A DNA stretch of 37,929 nucleotides from an uncultured Mediterraneibacter sp. (GCA_944377745.1 CALWFV010000035.1:1-37929), one strand, 5' to 3'. Shown: positions 26,232 to 33,860, counted from the first letter of the stretch. The notes: generated by a model not told the origin, from the sequence alone. Numbers and translations: made by a program.

Positions 26232-27590
26232 ATGGGATTTAGAAAGGATTTTGTATGGGGCGCCGCTACCAGCGCCTATCAGATCGAGGGCGGTGTCTAC
26301 GGCACCGGCAAAGGGATGCATATCTGGGATGTGTACACGAAAGAGCCGGGCAGGGTGTACGGCGGGCATACTGGCGATACAGCCTGCGACCACTACCACA
26401 GATTCCGCGAAGACGTTCAGACTATGAAAGAGATCGGGCTGAAAGCATACCGCTTCTCTATCGACTGGAGCCGCGTCCTGCCGGAGGGAACAGGCCGGGT
26501 GAACGAAGAGGGAATCCGTTTCTATAATGAACTGATTGATGAACTCTTGAAAAACGGGATCAAGCCTTATATCACGCTTTTCCACTGGGAACTGCCTTAT
26601 GAGCTGTATAAAAAAGGCGGTTGGATGAACCGGGAGATAGCAGAGTGGTTTGGGGAATATGCCCGTCTTGCTGCGGAGCGGTTCAGTGACCGTGCGACGT
26701 ACTTTTTCACTCTGAATGAGCCACAGTGTTTCGTGGGGCTAAGCTATCTGACCGGCGCTCATGCGCCAGGGATTAAGTGCCCGCTCCGGGATACGTTTGA
26801 GATGGCGCACAATGCTCTACGCGCCCACGGGCGGGCGGTACAGATGCTCAGGCAGTACGGAAAACAGCCTCTTACCATCGGATATGCCCCTACGAGCGGG
26901 ATCATCTATCCGGCGTCAGAGCGTCCGGAAGATATTGAGGCGGCGCGGAAGAAATACTTCTCCATGCCGGACGACGATTCAGACTGGACGTGGAATGTTG
27001 CGTGGTGGTCAGATCCGGTCCTGCTGGGACACTATCCGGAAGAAGGACTTGTGAGGTATGAGAAATATCTGCCGAGGATGACGGAGGAAGATATGCGCCT
27101 CATCTCCGAGCCGATCGATATATACGGCCAGAATATTTACAATGGCAGGGCGTTTTGCATGGGTGCGGACGGACAGCCGGAGGAAGTTCAGCGTGCGCCT
27201 GGATATGCGAAGACGGCAGTGAGCTGGCCGGTGACGCCCGAGTGTCTCTACTGGGGACCGAAGTTCCTCTATGAGAGGTATAAAAAACCAATCTATATTA
27301 CAGAGAACGGCATGGCGTGCCACGACACGGTTTCGCTGGACGGGAAAGTCCACGATCCGGATCGGATTGATTTCCTCGCGCGTTATCTTCACGAGCTGAA
27401 ACGGGCATCGGACGAGATCGACCTGAGAGGGTATTTCCAGTGGTCGCTCATGGACAACTTTGAATGGGAAAAGGGGTATGCTGAGCGGTTCGGACTTGTC
27501 TATGTGGATTTTGAGACGCAGGAGCGGATCCTGAAAGATTCCGCGTACTGGTACAGGGACGTGATCAGGACAAACGGGGAAGAATTATGA
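26232..27590 (+). CDS. GH1 beta-glycosidase
   Basis: A 452-residue cytoplasmic GH1 enzyme of normal length. The N-terminus FVWGAATSAYQIEG is the GH1 signature. The acid/base is E163 in TLNEP and the nucleophile E358 in ITENG, and WSLMDNFEW near the C-terminus forms part of the sugar site. No 6-phospho-sugar signature is evident, and import is by an ABC system, so non-phosphorylated beta-glucosides or beta-mannosides are the likely substrates. In a glucomannan pathway it would remove terminal glucose or mannose. AGGAGG lies at 26218. The gap before it holds two small hairpins (near 26151 and 26180). Confidence 0.9.
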   Translation: MGFRKDFVWGAATSAYQIEGGVYGTGKGMHIWDVYTKEPGRVYGGHTGDTACDHYHRFREDVQTMKEIGLKAYRFSIDWSRVLPEGTGRVNEEGIRFYNELIDELLKNGIKPYITLFHWELPYELYKKGGWMNREIAEWFGEYARLAAERFSDRATYFFTLNEPQCFVGLSYLTGAHAPGIKCPLRDTFEMAHNALRAHGRAVQMLRQYGKQPLTIGYAPTSGIIYPASERPEDIEAARKKYFSMPDDDSDWTWNVAWWSDPVLLGHYPEEGLVRYEKYLPRMTEEDMRLISEPIDIYGQNIYNGRAFCMGADGQPEEVQRAPGYAKTAVSWPVTPECLYWGPKFLYERYKKPIYITENGMACHDTVSLDGKVHDPDRIDFLARYLHELKRASDEIDLRGYFQWSLMDNFEWEKGYAERFGLVYVDFETQERILKDSAYWYRDVIRTNGEEL

Positions 27591-27621
27591 AAATAAACTT
27601 AAAAAAGGAGATTGCTGAGAG

Positions 27622-29517
27622 ATGAGTGTTCTGAAATTAAAACCGAGCTGTAAAGATTATCTCTGGGGCGGACACCGCCTCGTGGATGAATACGGGAAAG
27701 ACTACGACGGAGATATCCTCGCGGAGACATGGGAACTGTCCTGCCATCCCGACGGACCGTCCCGGATCGCAAACGGCAGTTATGCGGGGATGACACTGGA
27801 GGAATATATCGGGGCGGCGGGAAAAAAAGTGCTTGGCACAAACTGCCGCAGGTTCCGTGACTTCCCTATCCTTATCAAGTTCATCGACGCGAAGCAGAAC
27901 CTGTCCATCCAGGTGCACCCGGATAACCGTTACGCACTGAAAAACGAAGGGCAGTATGGTAAGACAGAGATGTGGTATGTGATGGATGCGGGAAAAGACG
28001 CGTTCCTATACTACGGGTTTAAGAAGGAGATCAGCAAAGAAGAATTTGCGAAGCGGATACAGGAGGACACGCTTCTTGAAGTACTCAATGCAGTGCCGGT
28101 GCAGAAAGGGGACGTCCTCTTTATCGAGTCGGGAACGATCCACGCCATCGGTGAAGATATCCTGATCGCGGAGATCCAGCAGAATTCAAATGTAACTTAC
28201 CGCGTCTACGACTACGGCCGTGTCGGCAAGGACGGGAAGAAGAGGGATCTTCACATTGAAAAGGCGCTCGCCGTGACGAACCGTGTACCTTTGATCAAGA
28301 GCAAGAGCAGCTATCCCCATGTGGCGGATTGCGATTACTTCACTGTGGACAAGCTTAATCTGGACGGGAAAATGATGCGCAGGATGGAAGGAAATGTTTC
28401 AGAGGAGTCCTTTGTCAGCATACTGATCCTTGACGGAGAGGGAACCGTTTCCTGCGGCGGGCAGAAAGCGGAAGACGTTCAGGACAAAGATACCGCGGCA
28501 GACAGGAAAGTCTCGTATAAGAAAGGGGACAGCCTGTTCCTCCCGGCGGGGAGCGGCGAGTATGTGATTGAGGGGAGCTGTGACGCGCTGATCACGACGA
28601 TCAGAGAGAAAGCCGCCCCGGTGCGTATCGGCATCGACATTGGAGGGACGGATACGAAGGTCGGGCTTGTGGACGTGCACCAGAAGCTGATTGATTCCGC
28701 GTGCATCCCCACTGATGCAGAACGGCCGGCGGAGGACGTGATCCGCACAGCCGCAGAAACCGCGCTGGGACTTCTGGAGAAGAACGGTATCGCCATAGAT
28801 CAGTGCGTTGGTGCGGGGATCGGCGTTCCGGGAACTGTGGACCGGAAAAACGGGATTGTCCGCTATTCCAACAATATCCGTTGGGAGGAAGTGCCGCTGG
28901 CAGAAGAGATGGAACGCTTTCTCCCAATCCCGGTGGAGATCGCAAATGACGCGGACTGCGCCGCTCTGGGCGAGACCCTTGCCGGAGCAGGGAGGGAGTG
29001 CAGTGATGTAGTAATGATCACTCTTGGTACCGGTGTGGGCGGCGGTATTGTGCTGGACGGTGAAATCTACGAGGGCAGAGGGATCGGCGGAAGTGAGCTG
29101 GGGCACATGGTCATCGTGGAAGACGGAGAGCCGTGCACCTGCGGACGCAGGGGATGCCTGGAAGCATACGTCTCTGCCACAGCACTGAAAAGAGATGCGA
29201 AGCGGGTATCAGGGAAAGATATGGAGCCGGAAGAAATTTTCCGTTTGGCAGCAGACGGGAACGAAGCGATGAAGGCGGTTACCGGAGCGTATATCCGCAG
29301 GCTCGGCCTTGGCATTGTAAATATCGTCAATATCTTCCGCCCGCAGCTCGTACTTCTCGGTGGAGGTATCTCAAGGCAGGGAGAAACGCTGCTCAAGCCG
29401 CTGCGGGAGATCGTGAGGAAAGAATGCTTCGGAGGGGAAAAAGGCGATGTGCCGGAGATTGAGACGGCAGTGCTTGGAAATGATGCCGGGATGATCGGGG
29501 CAGCCGGACTCCTGTAG
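27622..29517 (+). CDS. Fusion of mannose-6-phosphate isomerase and ROK sugar kinase
   Basis: A 631-residue two-domain protein. Residues 1-325 are a type I mannose-6-phosphate isomerase with zinc ligands Q97 and H99 (IQVHPDN), E116 (KTEMWYV) and H174 (SGTIHAIG). Residues 334-631 are a complete ROK kinase: phosphate loop GIDIGGTDTK from 337, catalytic D443 in ANDADCAALGE, and a zinc site H495, C505, C507, C512. The junction is smooth with no sign of frameshift. Together the domains could phosphorylate free mannose, fructose or glucose and isomerise mannose-6-phosphate to fructose-6-phosphate. It is the last gene of the mannan-type operon; a terminator follows. Kinase specificity is not readable. 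Confidence 0.92.
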   Translation: MSVLKLKPSCKDYLWGGHRLVDEYGKDYDGDILAETWELSCHPDGPSRIANGSYAGMTLEEYIGAAGKKVLGTNCRRFRDFPILIKFIDAKQNLSIQVHPDNRYALKNEGQYGKTEMWYVMDAGKDAFLYYGFKKEISKEEFAKRIQEDTLLEVLNAVPVQKGDVLFIESGTIHAIGEDILIAEIQQNSNVTYRVYDYGRVGKDGKKRDLHIEKALAVTNRVPLIKSKSSYPHVADCDYFTVDKLNLDGKMMRRMEGNVSEESFVSILILDGEGTVSCGGQKAEDVQDKDTAADRKVSYKKGDSLFLPAGSGEYVIEGSCDALITTIREKAAPVRIGIDIGGTDTKVGLVDVHQKLIDSACIPTDAERPAEDVIRTAAETALGLLEKNGIAIDQCVGAGIGVPGTVDRKNGIVRYSNNIRWEEVPLAEEMERFLPIPVEIANDADCAALGETLAGAGRECSDVVMITLGTGVGGGIVLDGEIYEGRGIGGSELGHMVIVEDGEPCTCGRRGCLEAYVSATALKRDAKRVSGKDMEPEEIFRLAADGNEAMKAVTGAYIRRLGLGIVNIVNIFRPQLVLLGGGISRQGETLLKPLREIVRKECFGGEKGDVPEIETAVLGNDAGMIGAAGLL

Positions 29518-29540
29518 CGGATTTCAGTTATACGAGGAAC

Positions 29541-29589
29541 GGGGACAGTGCGCCGGTTTAGCAGGATGCTGTCCCCTTGCTTTATTTTT
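29541..29589 (+). terminator. Terminator at the end of the carbohydrate operon
   Basis: GGGGACAG (29541-29548) pairs with CTGTCCCC (29569-29576), followed by TTGCTTTATTTTT. The tail runs into the ribosome binding site of the Nudix gene. Confidence 0.8.
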
Positions 29590-29601
29590 GGAGGGTTAGG
29601 A

Positions 29602-30135
29602 ATGGAAAATACAATACCGTTTGAGACACTGGAATCAGAGAAAATAGAAGCGGGTCGTTTCACGATCGTGCAGGACCGTGTGCGCGTGAACGGCCATGAA
29701 CAGCCATATGATTACCTGGAGGTCAGGGAGGGCGTGAGCGTCCTCCCGCTCCGAAATGGAAACATACTTTTGCAGAGGCAGTACAGGTATCCGGTGCGTT
29801 CCTGGCAGTGGGAGCTCCCGGGCGGCTTTGTCGACCCGGGGGAGACTCCGGGTGAAGCGGCCATAAGAGAGCTTAAGGAAGAAACGGGATACAGTGTGAA
29901 AAAACTGTATTCTCTTGGGGCGTTCTACCCGTCATTCGGATCGACCAACGAGAAGATATGGCTCTTTGCGGCAGAGTGCGGCGGGGCAGGTGACTCTGAC
30001 AGAGAGCCGGGAGAGATCATAAGGACAGAAGAGGTAACCGAAGTGCGGTTCAGAGAACTTGTGGCAGAAGGAGAGTTTATGCACGGCGCAGGGCTTGCGG
30101 CATGGGCGAGATTTCTTTCCCGGAAGCACATTTAA
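29602..30135 (+). CDS. Nudix hydrolase, ADP-ribose pyrophosphatase type
   Basis: A 177-residue Nudix protein. The Nudix box runs from GGFVDPGETPGEAAIRELKE into ETGY with all consensus Glu and Arg residues. The flanking pattern (RQYRYPVRSWQWELPGG before it, FYPSFGSTNEKIWLF after it) is typical of ADP-sugar pyrophosphatases acting on ADP-ribose. GGAGGG upstream supports ATG 29602; the longer frame from 29548 starts inside the terminator. It is probably not part of the sugar pathway. Confidence 0.9.
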   Translation: MENTIPFETLESEKIEAGRFTIVQDRVRVNGHEQPYDYLEVREGVSVLPLRNGNILLQRQYRYPVRSWQWELPGGFVDPGETPGEAAIRELKEETGYSVKKLYSLGAFYPSFGSTNEKIWLFAAECGGAGDSDREPGEIIRTEEVTEVRFRELVAEGEFMHGAGLAAWARFLSRKHI

Positions 30136-30184
30136 AAAAGGAACAGACGCAATAGTGCGTTAGCACGATTTTGCGAATGGATAA

Positions 30185-30218
30185 GTGGGTTGGATGATCT
30201 CTAAATCATCCAACCCAC
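30185..30218. terminator. Long hairpin between convergent genes (possible bidirectional terminator)
   Basis: GTGGGTTGGATGAT (30185-30198) and ATCATCCAACCCAC (30205-30218) form a perfect 14-bp stem with loop CTCTAA. Neither flank has an immediate T-run; TTTTT occurs 11 nt downstream on the plus strand. A second weaker hairpin (GTGC GTTA GCAC inside CGCAA/TTGCG) lies at about 30149-30175. Confidence 0.5.
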
Positions 30219-30258
30219 AGATGGAAAGTTTTTCGGTCTCTGCCGGTTCGAACCGGGA

Positions 30259-31680
30259 TCAGAACCGGAAATCCCTCCGGTTGTCCTGCTCGATCAGGCG
30301 CAGGTTTTCAAGTACAACCTTTCTTACCTTTTCATTCGGCACGTTGAGCACTTCTTTGTCGATCAGCTTATCACCGATGGCTTTCGTCTCCGGAGACGCA
30401 TAATCCATGAGATACTCCTTCAGCGTCATGAGCGCGTTGGGGTGGCAGCAGTTCTGGATCTGGCCGCTCTTGCACAGGGACATGAACCGGTCGCCGGTGC
30501 GCCCTTCCCGGTAGCATGCGGTGCAGAAGCTGGGGATGTAATCCATCTGCATGAGCCAGCGGACTACCTCGTCCAGGGTACGGTTGTCGCTGACGTCAAA
30601 CTGTTCGGAGCTTTCCTCCTCCGGTTCCGGCTCGTAGTATCCGCCCACGCTGGTGCGGGAACCGCCGCTGATCTGAGAGATGCCCAGGTGCAGCGCCCGT
30701 TCACGGCAGCTCTTATTCTCACGGGTGGAGATGATCATGCCGGTGTAAGGAACTGCGATACGGATACATGCGATGATCTTTAAGAAGGTCTCGTCGTCGA
30801 TGCCGTTGTCGAATTCCTCCGGGTTGATGTCGTCCGCGTGTTTCAGTCTGGGAACGCTGATAGTGTGCGGACCTACGCCGAAAGCTGCCTCAAGATGCTC
30901 GGCGTGCATGAGCAGTCCGGCAAATTCGTAGCGGTATTTGTCGAGACCGAAGAGAACGCCCAGTCCCACGTCGTCGATACCGCCTTCCATCGCTCGGTCC
31001 ATGGCTTCTGTGTGATAGTTGTAGTCGTGCTTCGGACCTGTGGGGTGGAGCTCCAGATAGCTTTCTTTATGATAGGTCTCCTGGAAGAGGATGTAGGTGC
31101 CGATGCCGGCTTCTTTCAGCAGGCGGTAATTGTCCACAGTGGTCGCCGCGATGTTGATATTGACGCGGCGGATCGCGCCGTTTTTATGTTTGATGCTGTA
31201 GATGGTCTGGATGGACTCCAGGTAATAGTCCATGGTGTTGCGGACCGGATCCTCCCCGGCCTCCAGAGCAAGGCGCTTGTGTCCCATGTCCTGAAGGGCG
31301 ATCACTTCCCGGCGGATCTCATCCTGGGAGAGCTGCTTTCTCGGGATGTGCTTGTTTTTTGCATGATAGGGACAGTAGGTGCAGCCGTTGATGCAGTAGT
31401 TGGACAGGTACAGCGGCGCGAACATGACGATGCGGTTCCCGTAGAAGTCCTTCTTGATCTGCTCGGCAAGTTTATAGATTTCCTGGTTCTTTTCCTCAAT
31501 GGGACAGGCGAGCAGGACGGACGCCTCCCTGTGGGTCAGTCCTTTTCTCTTTTTCGCCTTCTCGATGATGGAGTCGATGAGTTCTGCATTTTCCTTGTTT
31601 TCATCTGCGTATGCAAGAGTTTCAAGGATCTCCTCATGATTGATAAAATCGTCTGCGCATTTTGAATTTACATCATACAT
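30259..31680 (-). CDS. hydG: [FeFe]-hydrogenase maturase HydG
   Basis: A 473-residue radical SAM enzyme that cleaves tyrosine to make the CO and cyanide ligands of the hydrogenase H-cluster. The SAM-cluster motif CINGCTYC gives C96, C100 and C103. The C-terminal auxiliary cluster region has FCTACYREGRTGD and SLCKSGQIQNCC. Conserved blocks include ISGGSRTSVGGYYEPE. Length is typical. The start ATG 31680 has AAAGGAGG upstream on the minus strand. It is the last gene of a group with hydE and a TM1266-type regulator. HydF and the hydrogenase itself are not in the window. Confidence 0.95.
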   Translation of the reverse strand: MYDVNSKCADDFINHEEILETLAYADENKENAELIDSIIEKAKKRKGLTHREASVLLACPIEEKNQEIYKLAEQIKKDFYGNRIVMFAPLYLSNYCINGCTYCPYHAKNKHIPRKQLSQDEIRREVIALQDMGHKRLALEAGEDPVRNTMDYYLESIQTIYSIKHKNGAIRRVNINIAATTVDNYRLLKEAGIGTYILFQETYHKESYLELHPTGPKHDYNYHTEAMDRAMEGGIDDVGLGVLFGLDKYRYEFAGLLMHAEHLEAAFGVGPHTISVPRLKHADDINPEEFDNGIDDETFLKIIACIRIAVPYTGMIISTRENKSCRERALHLGISQISGGSRTSVGGYYEPEPEEESSEQFDVSDNRTLDEVVRWLMQMDYIPSFCTACYREGRTGDRFMSLCKSGQIQNCCHPNALMTLKEYLMDYASPETKAIGDKLIDKEVLNVPNEKVRKVVLENLRLIEQDNRRDFRF

Positions 31681-31694
31681 CGTGGTATTTCCTC

Positions 31695-31730
31695 CTTTTA
31701 TAGTTCCCTGGACTTTTATAGTTTCCCGGA
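31695..31730. repeat. Tandem 18-nt repeat upstream of hydG
   Basis: Two adjacent 18-nt units (31695-31712 and 31713-31730) share CTTTTATAGTT and differ at a few positions in the GGGA part. Read on the minus strand each contains ACTATAAAAG, so the duplication doubles a -10-like sequence just before the hydG ribosome binding site. The rest of the 185-nt hydE-hydG gap holds a small GACGC/GCGTC hairpin and no gene. Confidence 0.7.
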
Positions 31731-31859
31731 CGCTGCTTTGGCGTCTGGTTTTTGATTTTTACTGTTAATCTGTATTGATCTGTACTAATCCGTATGGTTA
31801 CTCCCCGGTTTTTCACTTCTGGCGGGTATGACCTTAAGGTTCAGTCCTGGTCGAAGTAT

Positions 31860-31891
31860 CCCTGGCTAAGCGAGTCCCTGGTTAAGCGAGT
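31860..31891. repeat. 16-nt tandem duplication at the end of hydE
   Basis: CCCTGGCTAAGCGAGT (31860-31875) is followed directly by CCCTGGTTAAGCGAGT (31876-31891), one mismatch. The hydE stop codon lies in the first unit, so the duplication changed the last few residues of HydE. Confidence 0.85.
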
Positions 31892-32987
31892 CTCCTCGGG
31901 AGACAGCGATATGGTAACCGATAGCGCGGAAACGCTGCTCCAGGCTTTTCAGGCTCTCGGCGGCCTCGTCGCCGGTACAGAGCTTATTGTCGTACAGAAG
32001 ATAATTCTTCCTCACCTCGCAGGGAGACAGGTTGGGCATGACTACATTTGCCCCGGCAAGGATCCCCTGTTCCCGACCGTTTTCCGCGATAGTTCCCAGC
32101 GCTGTGGTGGCGGGCAGCAGGACTTTGGGGATCATGAGCCGGATCAGCCCCAGCATGAAGACGGTAAGCTCCAGCGTTCCGGCAGGCTGACCCGCGAAGG
32201 GGGTGTCGTGATGCGGGATGAACGGACCGATCCCGACCATCTGGGGATTCAGATCTTTCAGGAAGAGCATGTCGTCAGCCAGATTTTCTGCGGTCTGGTA
32301 CGGGGAGCCGACCATGAAGCCTGTCCCCACCTGATAGCCCAGTTCCTTTAAGTCCCAGAGACATTTCTGGCGGTGGGATGCGCTCAGCGACGGCGGATGG
32401 AGCCGGGCGTAATGTGCACAGTCGTAAGTTTCGTGGCGGAGCAGGTATCGGTCTGCTCCGGCTTCAAAGAATCGCCGGTAACTCTCTCTGGGAAGCTCTC
32501 CGATCGAAAGCGTGATCGCGCAGTCGGGGAACCGCTGCCGGATCTCGGCGACGATGTCTGCCATCCGGTCTTCTGTGAACCATCCGTCCTCGCCGCCCTG
32601 GAGGACAAAGGTGCGGAAACCGAGCCTGTATCCGTTTTCACAGCAGGAGAGGATCTGATCTTTGCTCAGCCGGTAGCGTACTGCGTTCTGGTTGCTTTTG
32701 CGGATGCCGCAGTAATAGCAGTCGTTCCGGCAGTAGTTTGTAAATTCGATCAGTCCCCGGATGTAGATGTCCTTTCCATAATAACGAATCCGGATTTTAC
32801 GGGCACGCTCGAAAAGGTATTCGGCAAGCGCCGGCGTCCGGCTCCGGATCAGGGCTGCCCATTCGGTCCGGGACAGTGCGCGGGTCTGCTCCAGCTTGTC
32901 GATGAGAGATTTCCCTTCTGATTCAGAGAGCACGGGGGCTGCTGGGATCACGGAGAGTTTTGGATCAGTGTGTCCTGTGATGTTCAT
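31866..32987 (-). CDS. hydE: [FeFe]-hydrogenase maturase HydE
   Basis: A 373-residue radical SAM enzyme acting in H-cluster assembly with HydG and HydF. The cluster motif CRNDCYYC gives C86, C90 and C93, followed by GIRKSNQNAVRYRLS as in HydE. Further family blocks are RTFVLQGGEDGWFT and LLRHETYDCAHYARLHP. The start ATG at 32987 overlaps the stop of the upstream regulator gene (ATGA), so translation is coupled. The last codons fall in a 16-nt tandem duplication. Confidence 0.94.
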   Translation of the reverse strand: MNITGHTDPKLSVIPAAPVLSESEGKSLIDKLEQTRALSRTEWAALIRSRTPALAEYLFERARKIRIRYYGKDIYIRGLIEFTNYCRNDCYYCGIRKSNQNAVRYRLSKDQILSCCENGYRLGFRTFVLQGGEDGWFTEDRMADIVAEIRQRFPDCAITLSIGELPRESYRRFFEAGADRYLLRHETYDCAHYARLHPPSLSASHRQKCLWDLKELGYQVGTGFMVGSPYQTAENLADDMLFLKDLNPQMVGIGPFIPHHDTPFAGQPAGTLELTVFMLGLIRLMIPKVLLPATTALGTIAENGREQGILAGANVVMPNLSPCEVRKNYLLYDNKLCTGDEAAESLKSLEQRFRAIGYHIAVSRGDSLNQGLA

Positions 32988-33232
32988 ATGTTTTTCCCGT
33001 AGATGGTCTTCGTGCTCACGCCCGGCAGCATCCCCAGTTTGCCGGAGAGGGCGCTGATGACATTGTTCGGGGCATCCATTGCCACACTGATGACATGGAT
33101 GCCTTTTTCCCGGTATGGGATTCCCATCCTGCCGATGACATGATCCCCGTATTCGCTGAGCAGGTGGTTCAGCTCATCGACAGATTCCCTTGTCTCGAGG
33201 ATAATGCCGATGAGTGCGATTCGTGTTTCCAT
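32984..33232 (-). CDS. TM1266-type iron-only hydrogenase system putative regulator
   Basis: An 82-residue protein with the ferredoxin-like, ACT/NikR-C-type pattern of the TM1266 family, which accompanies [FeFe]-hydrogenase maturation genes. Visible features are the opening METRIALIGIILE, GRMGIPYREKGIHVISVAMDA and the closing GVSTKTIYGKN. No DNA-binding motif is obvious, so a regulatory role rests on context. AAGGAGGG lies 5 nt before ATG 33232. It is first in the operon and overlaps hydE by 4 nt. Confidence 0.9.
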   Translation of the reverse strand: METRIALIGIILETRESVDELNHLLSEYGDHVIGRMGIPYREKGIHVISVAMDAPNNVISALSGKLGMLPGVSTKTIYGKNI

Positions 33233-33277
33233 AGAGTCCCTCCTTATGGATTTCCGGTGATGTGCAGTGCAGGCAAG

Positions 33278-33304
33278 AAAAAACCTGCACTTTAAAAGCG
33301 CAGG
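33278..33304 (-). terminator. Second leader terminator of the hydrogenase maturation operon
   Basis: On the minus strand CCTGCGCTTT pairs with AAAGTGCAGG, followed by TTTTTT (33283-33278). The 3' arm GTGCAGG can instead pair with CCTGCAC just downstream (complement of 33266-33272), a mutually exclusive fold. Confidence 0.8.
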
Positions 33305-33310
33305 TATGCC

Positions 33311-33336
33311 AAAAAAGAGGAACAGTGATTTCCTCT
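33311..33336 (-). terminator. First leader terminator of the hydrogenase maturation operon
   Basis: On the minus strand AGAGGAA (33336-33330) pairs with TTCCTCT (33322-33316), followed by TTTTT. It stands about 80-105 nt after the predicted transcription start and well before the first gene, so it looks like an attenuator. Confidence 0.85.
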
Positions 33337-33416
33337 CAGATATATTTCAGCAGTATTTGCGCCTTTTTGCTCAGGCGCTCCGCTGAGGGAGCCCTTCGCA
33401 GTCAGAACGAAATTCC
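33337..33416 (-). promoter_or_regulatory. Structured leader RNA, candidate riboswitch or attenuator
   Basis: On the minus strand the leader can form GAACG/CGTTC, then GCTCC/GGAGC with loop CTCAGC, then GCGCC/GGCGC with loop TGAGCAAAAA. The two loops contain CUCA and UGAG, which could kiss. The CTGAG before the first terminator stem can also pair with CTCAG of the second hairpin, a possible antiterminator. I could not match it to SAM-I, TPP, glycine, lysine, NiCo, T-box or c-di-GMP riboswitch consensus features. Confidence 0.5.
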
Positions 33417-33422
33417 ACGTTC

Positions 33423-33451
33423 AGTATAGCATACCGGGGATGCGATCACAA
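33423..33451 (-). promoter_or_regulatory. Promoter of the hydrogenase maturation operon
   Basis: On the minus strand, -35 TTGTGA (33451-33446), 17-nt spacer and extended -10 TGCTATACT (TATACT at 33428-33423). Predicted start about 33416, giving a leader of about 184 nt. Confidence 0.65.
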
Positions 33452-33586
33452 TAAGAACAAAAGAAATCGCAAGATGTTCGTTGATTTTATTTTCTGTCCA
33501 CGCTAAAATATATGGCAGGGGCAGCGTCAGAGGCAGGCGTCTGCGAACGACGCGGGCTGAACGGCTGCCGGTCTGGAGGAATGTTT

Positions 33587-33856
33587 ATGTCAGATGTGAG
33601 AAAACATATCGTATTTTACGGCAGGGTCCAGGGAGTCGGCTTCCGCTATACTGCAAAATACCTTGCCCAGTCCCTCGAACTGACAGGCTGGGTCAGGAAT
33701 GAATATGACGGGACAGTCACCATGGAAGTCCAGGGACGGGAGGCGCTCATCAACAAGCTTTTAGTGGGGTTGAACCAGAACAGCTTTATCACGATCGACT
33801 GGGTGGATACAAAAGAGATCCCGCTGGAGGATGAGAAGGCGTTTAAAGTGAGGTGA
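33587..33856 (+). CDS. acyP: Acylphosphatase
   Basis: An 89-residue acylphosphatase that hydrolyses acyl phosphates such as acetyl phosphate or 1,3-bisphosphoglycerate. The signature GRVQGVGFR carries catalytic R20 and VRNEYDG carries N38. ATG 33587 is chosen because GGAGGA (33575-33580) sits 6 nt upstream, while ATG 33581 abuts it; the frame is open further upstream without a binding site. Length is typical. Confidence 0.93.
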   Translation: MSDVRKHIVFYGRVQGVGFRYTAKYLAQSLELTGWVRNEYDGTVTMEVQGREALINKLLVGLNQNSFITIDWVDTKEIPLEDEKAFKVR

Positions 33857-33860
33857 ATTC

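Noticed and set aside
27622-29517. Assembly error or frameshift joining manA and a ROK kinase gene
   Set aside because: A single open frame crosses the junction with normal codon use, no extra ribosome binding site and both domains complete. A true fusion is the simpler reading.
30838-31665. 275-residue open frame on the plus strand
   Set aside because: Antisense to hydG, which has complete radical SAM motifs; typical shadow frame in GC-biased codons.
33337-33416. Known riboswitch (SAM-I, TPP, glycine, lysine, NiCo, T-box, c-di-GMP)
   Set aside because: I looked for the conserved core strings of each on both strands and found none convincing; CTGAGAGG near the terminator only superficially recalls TPP or glycine elements.
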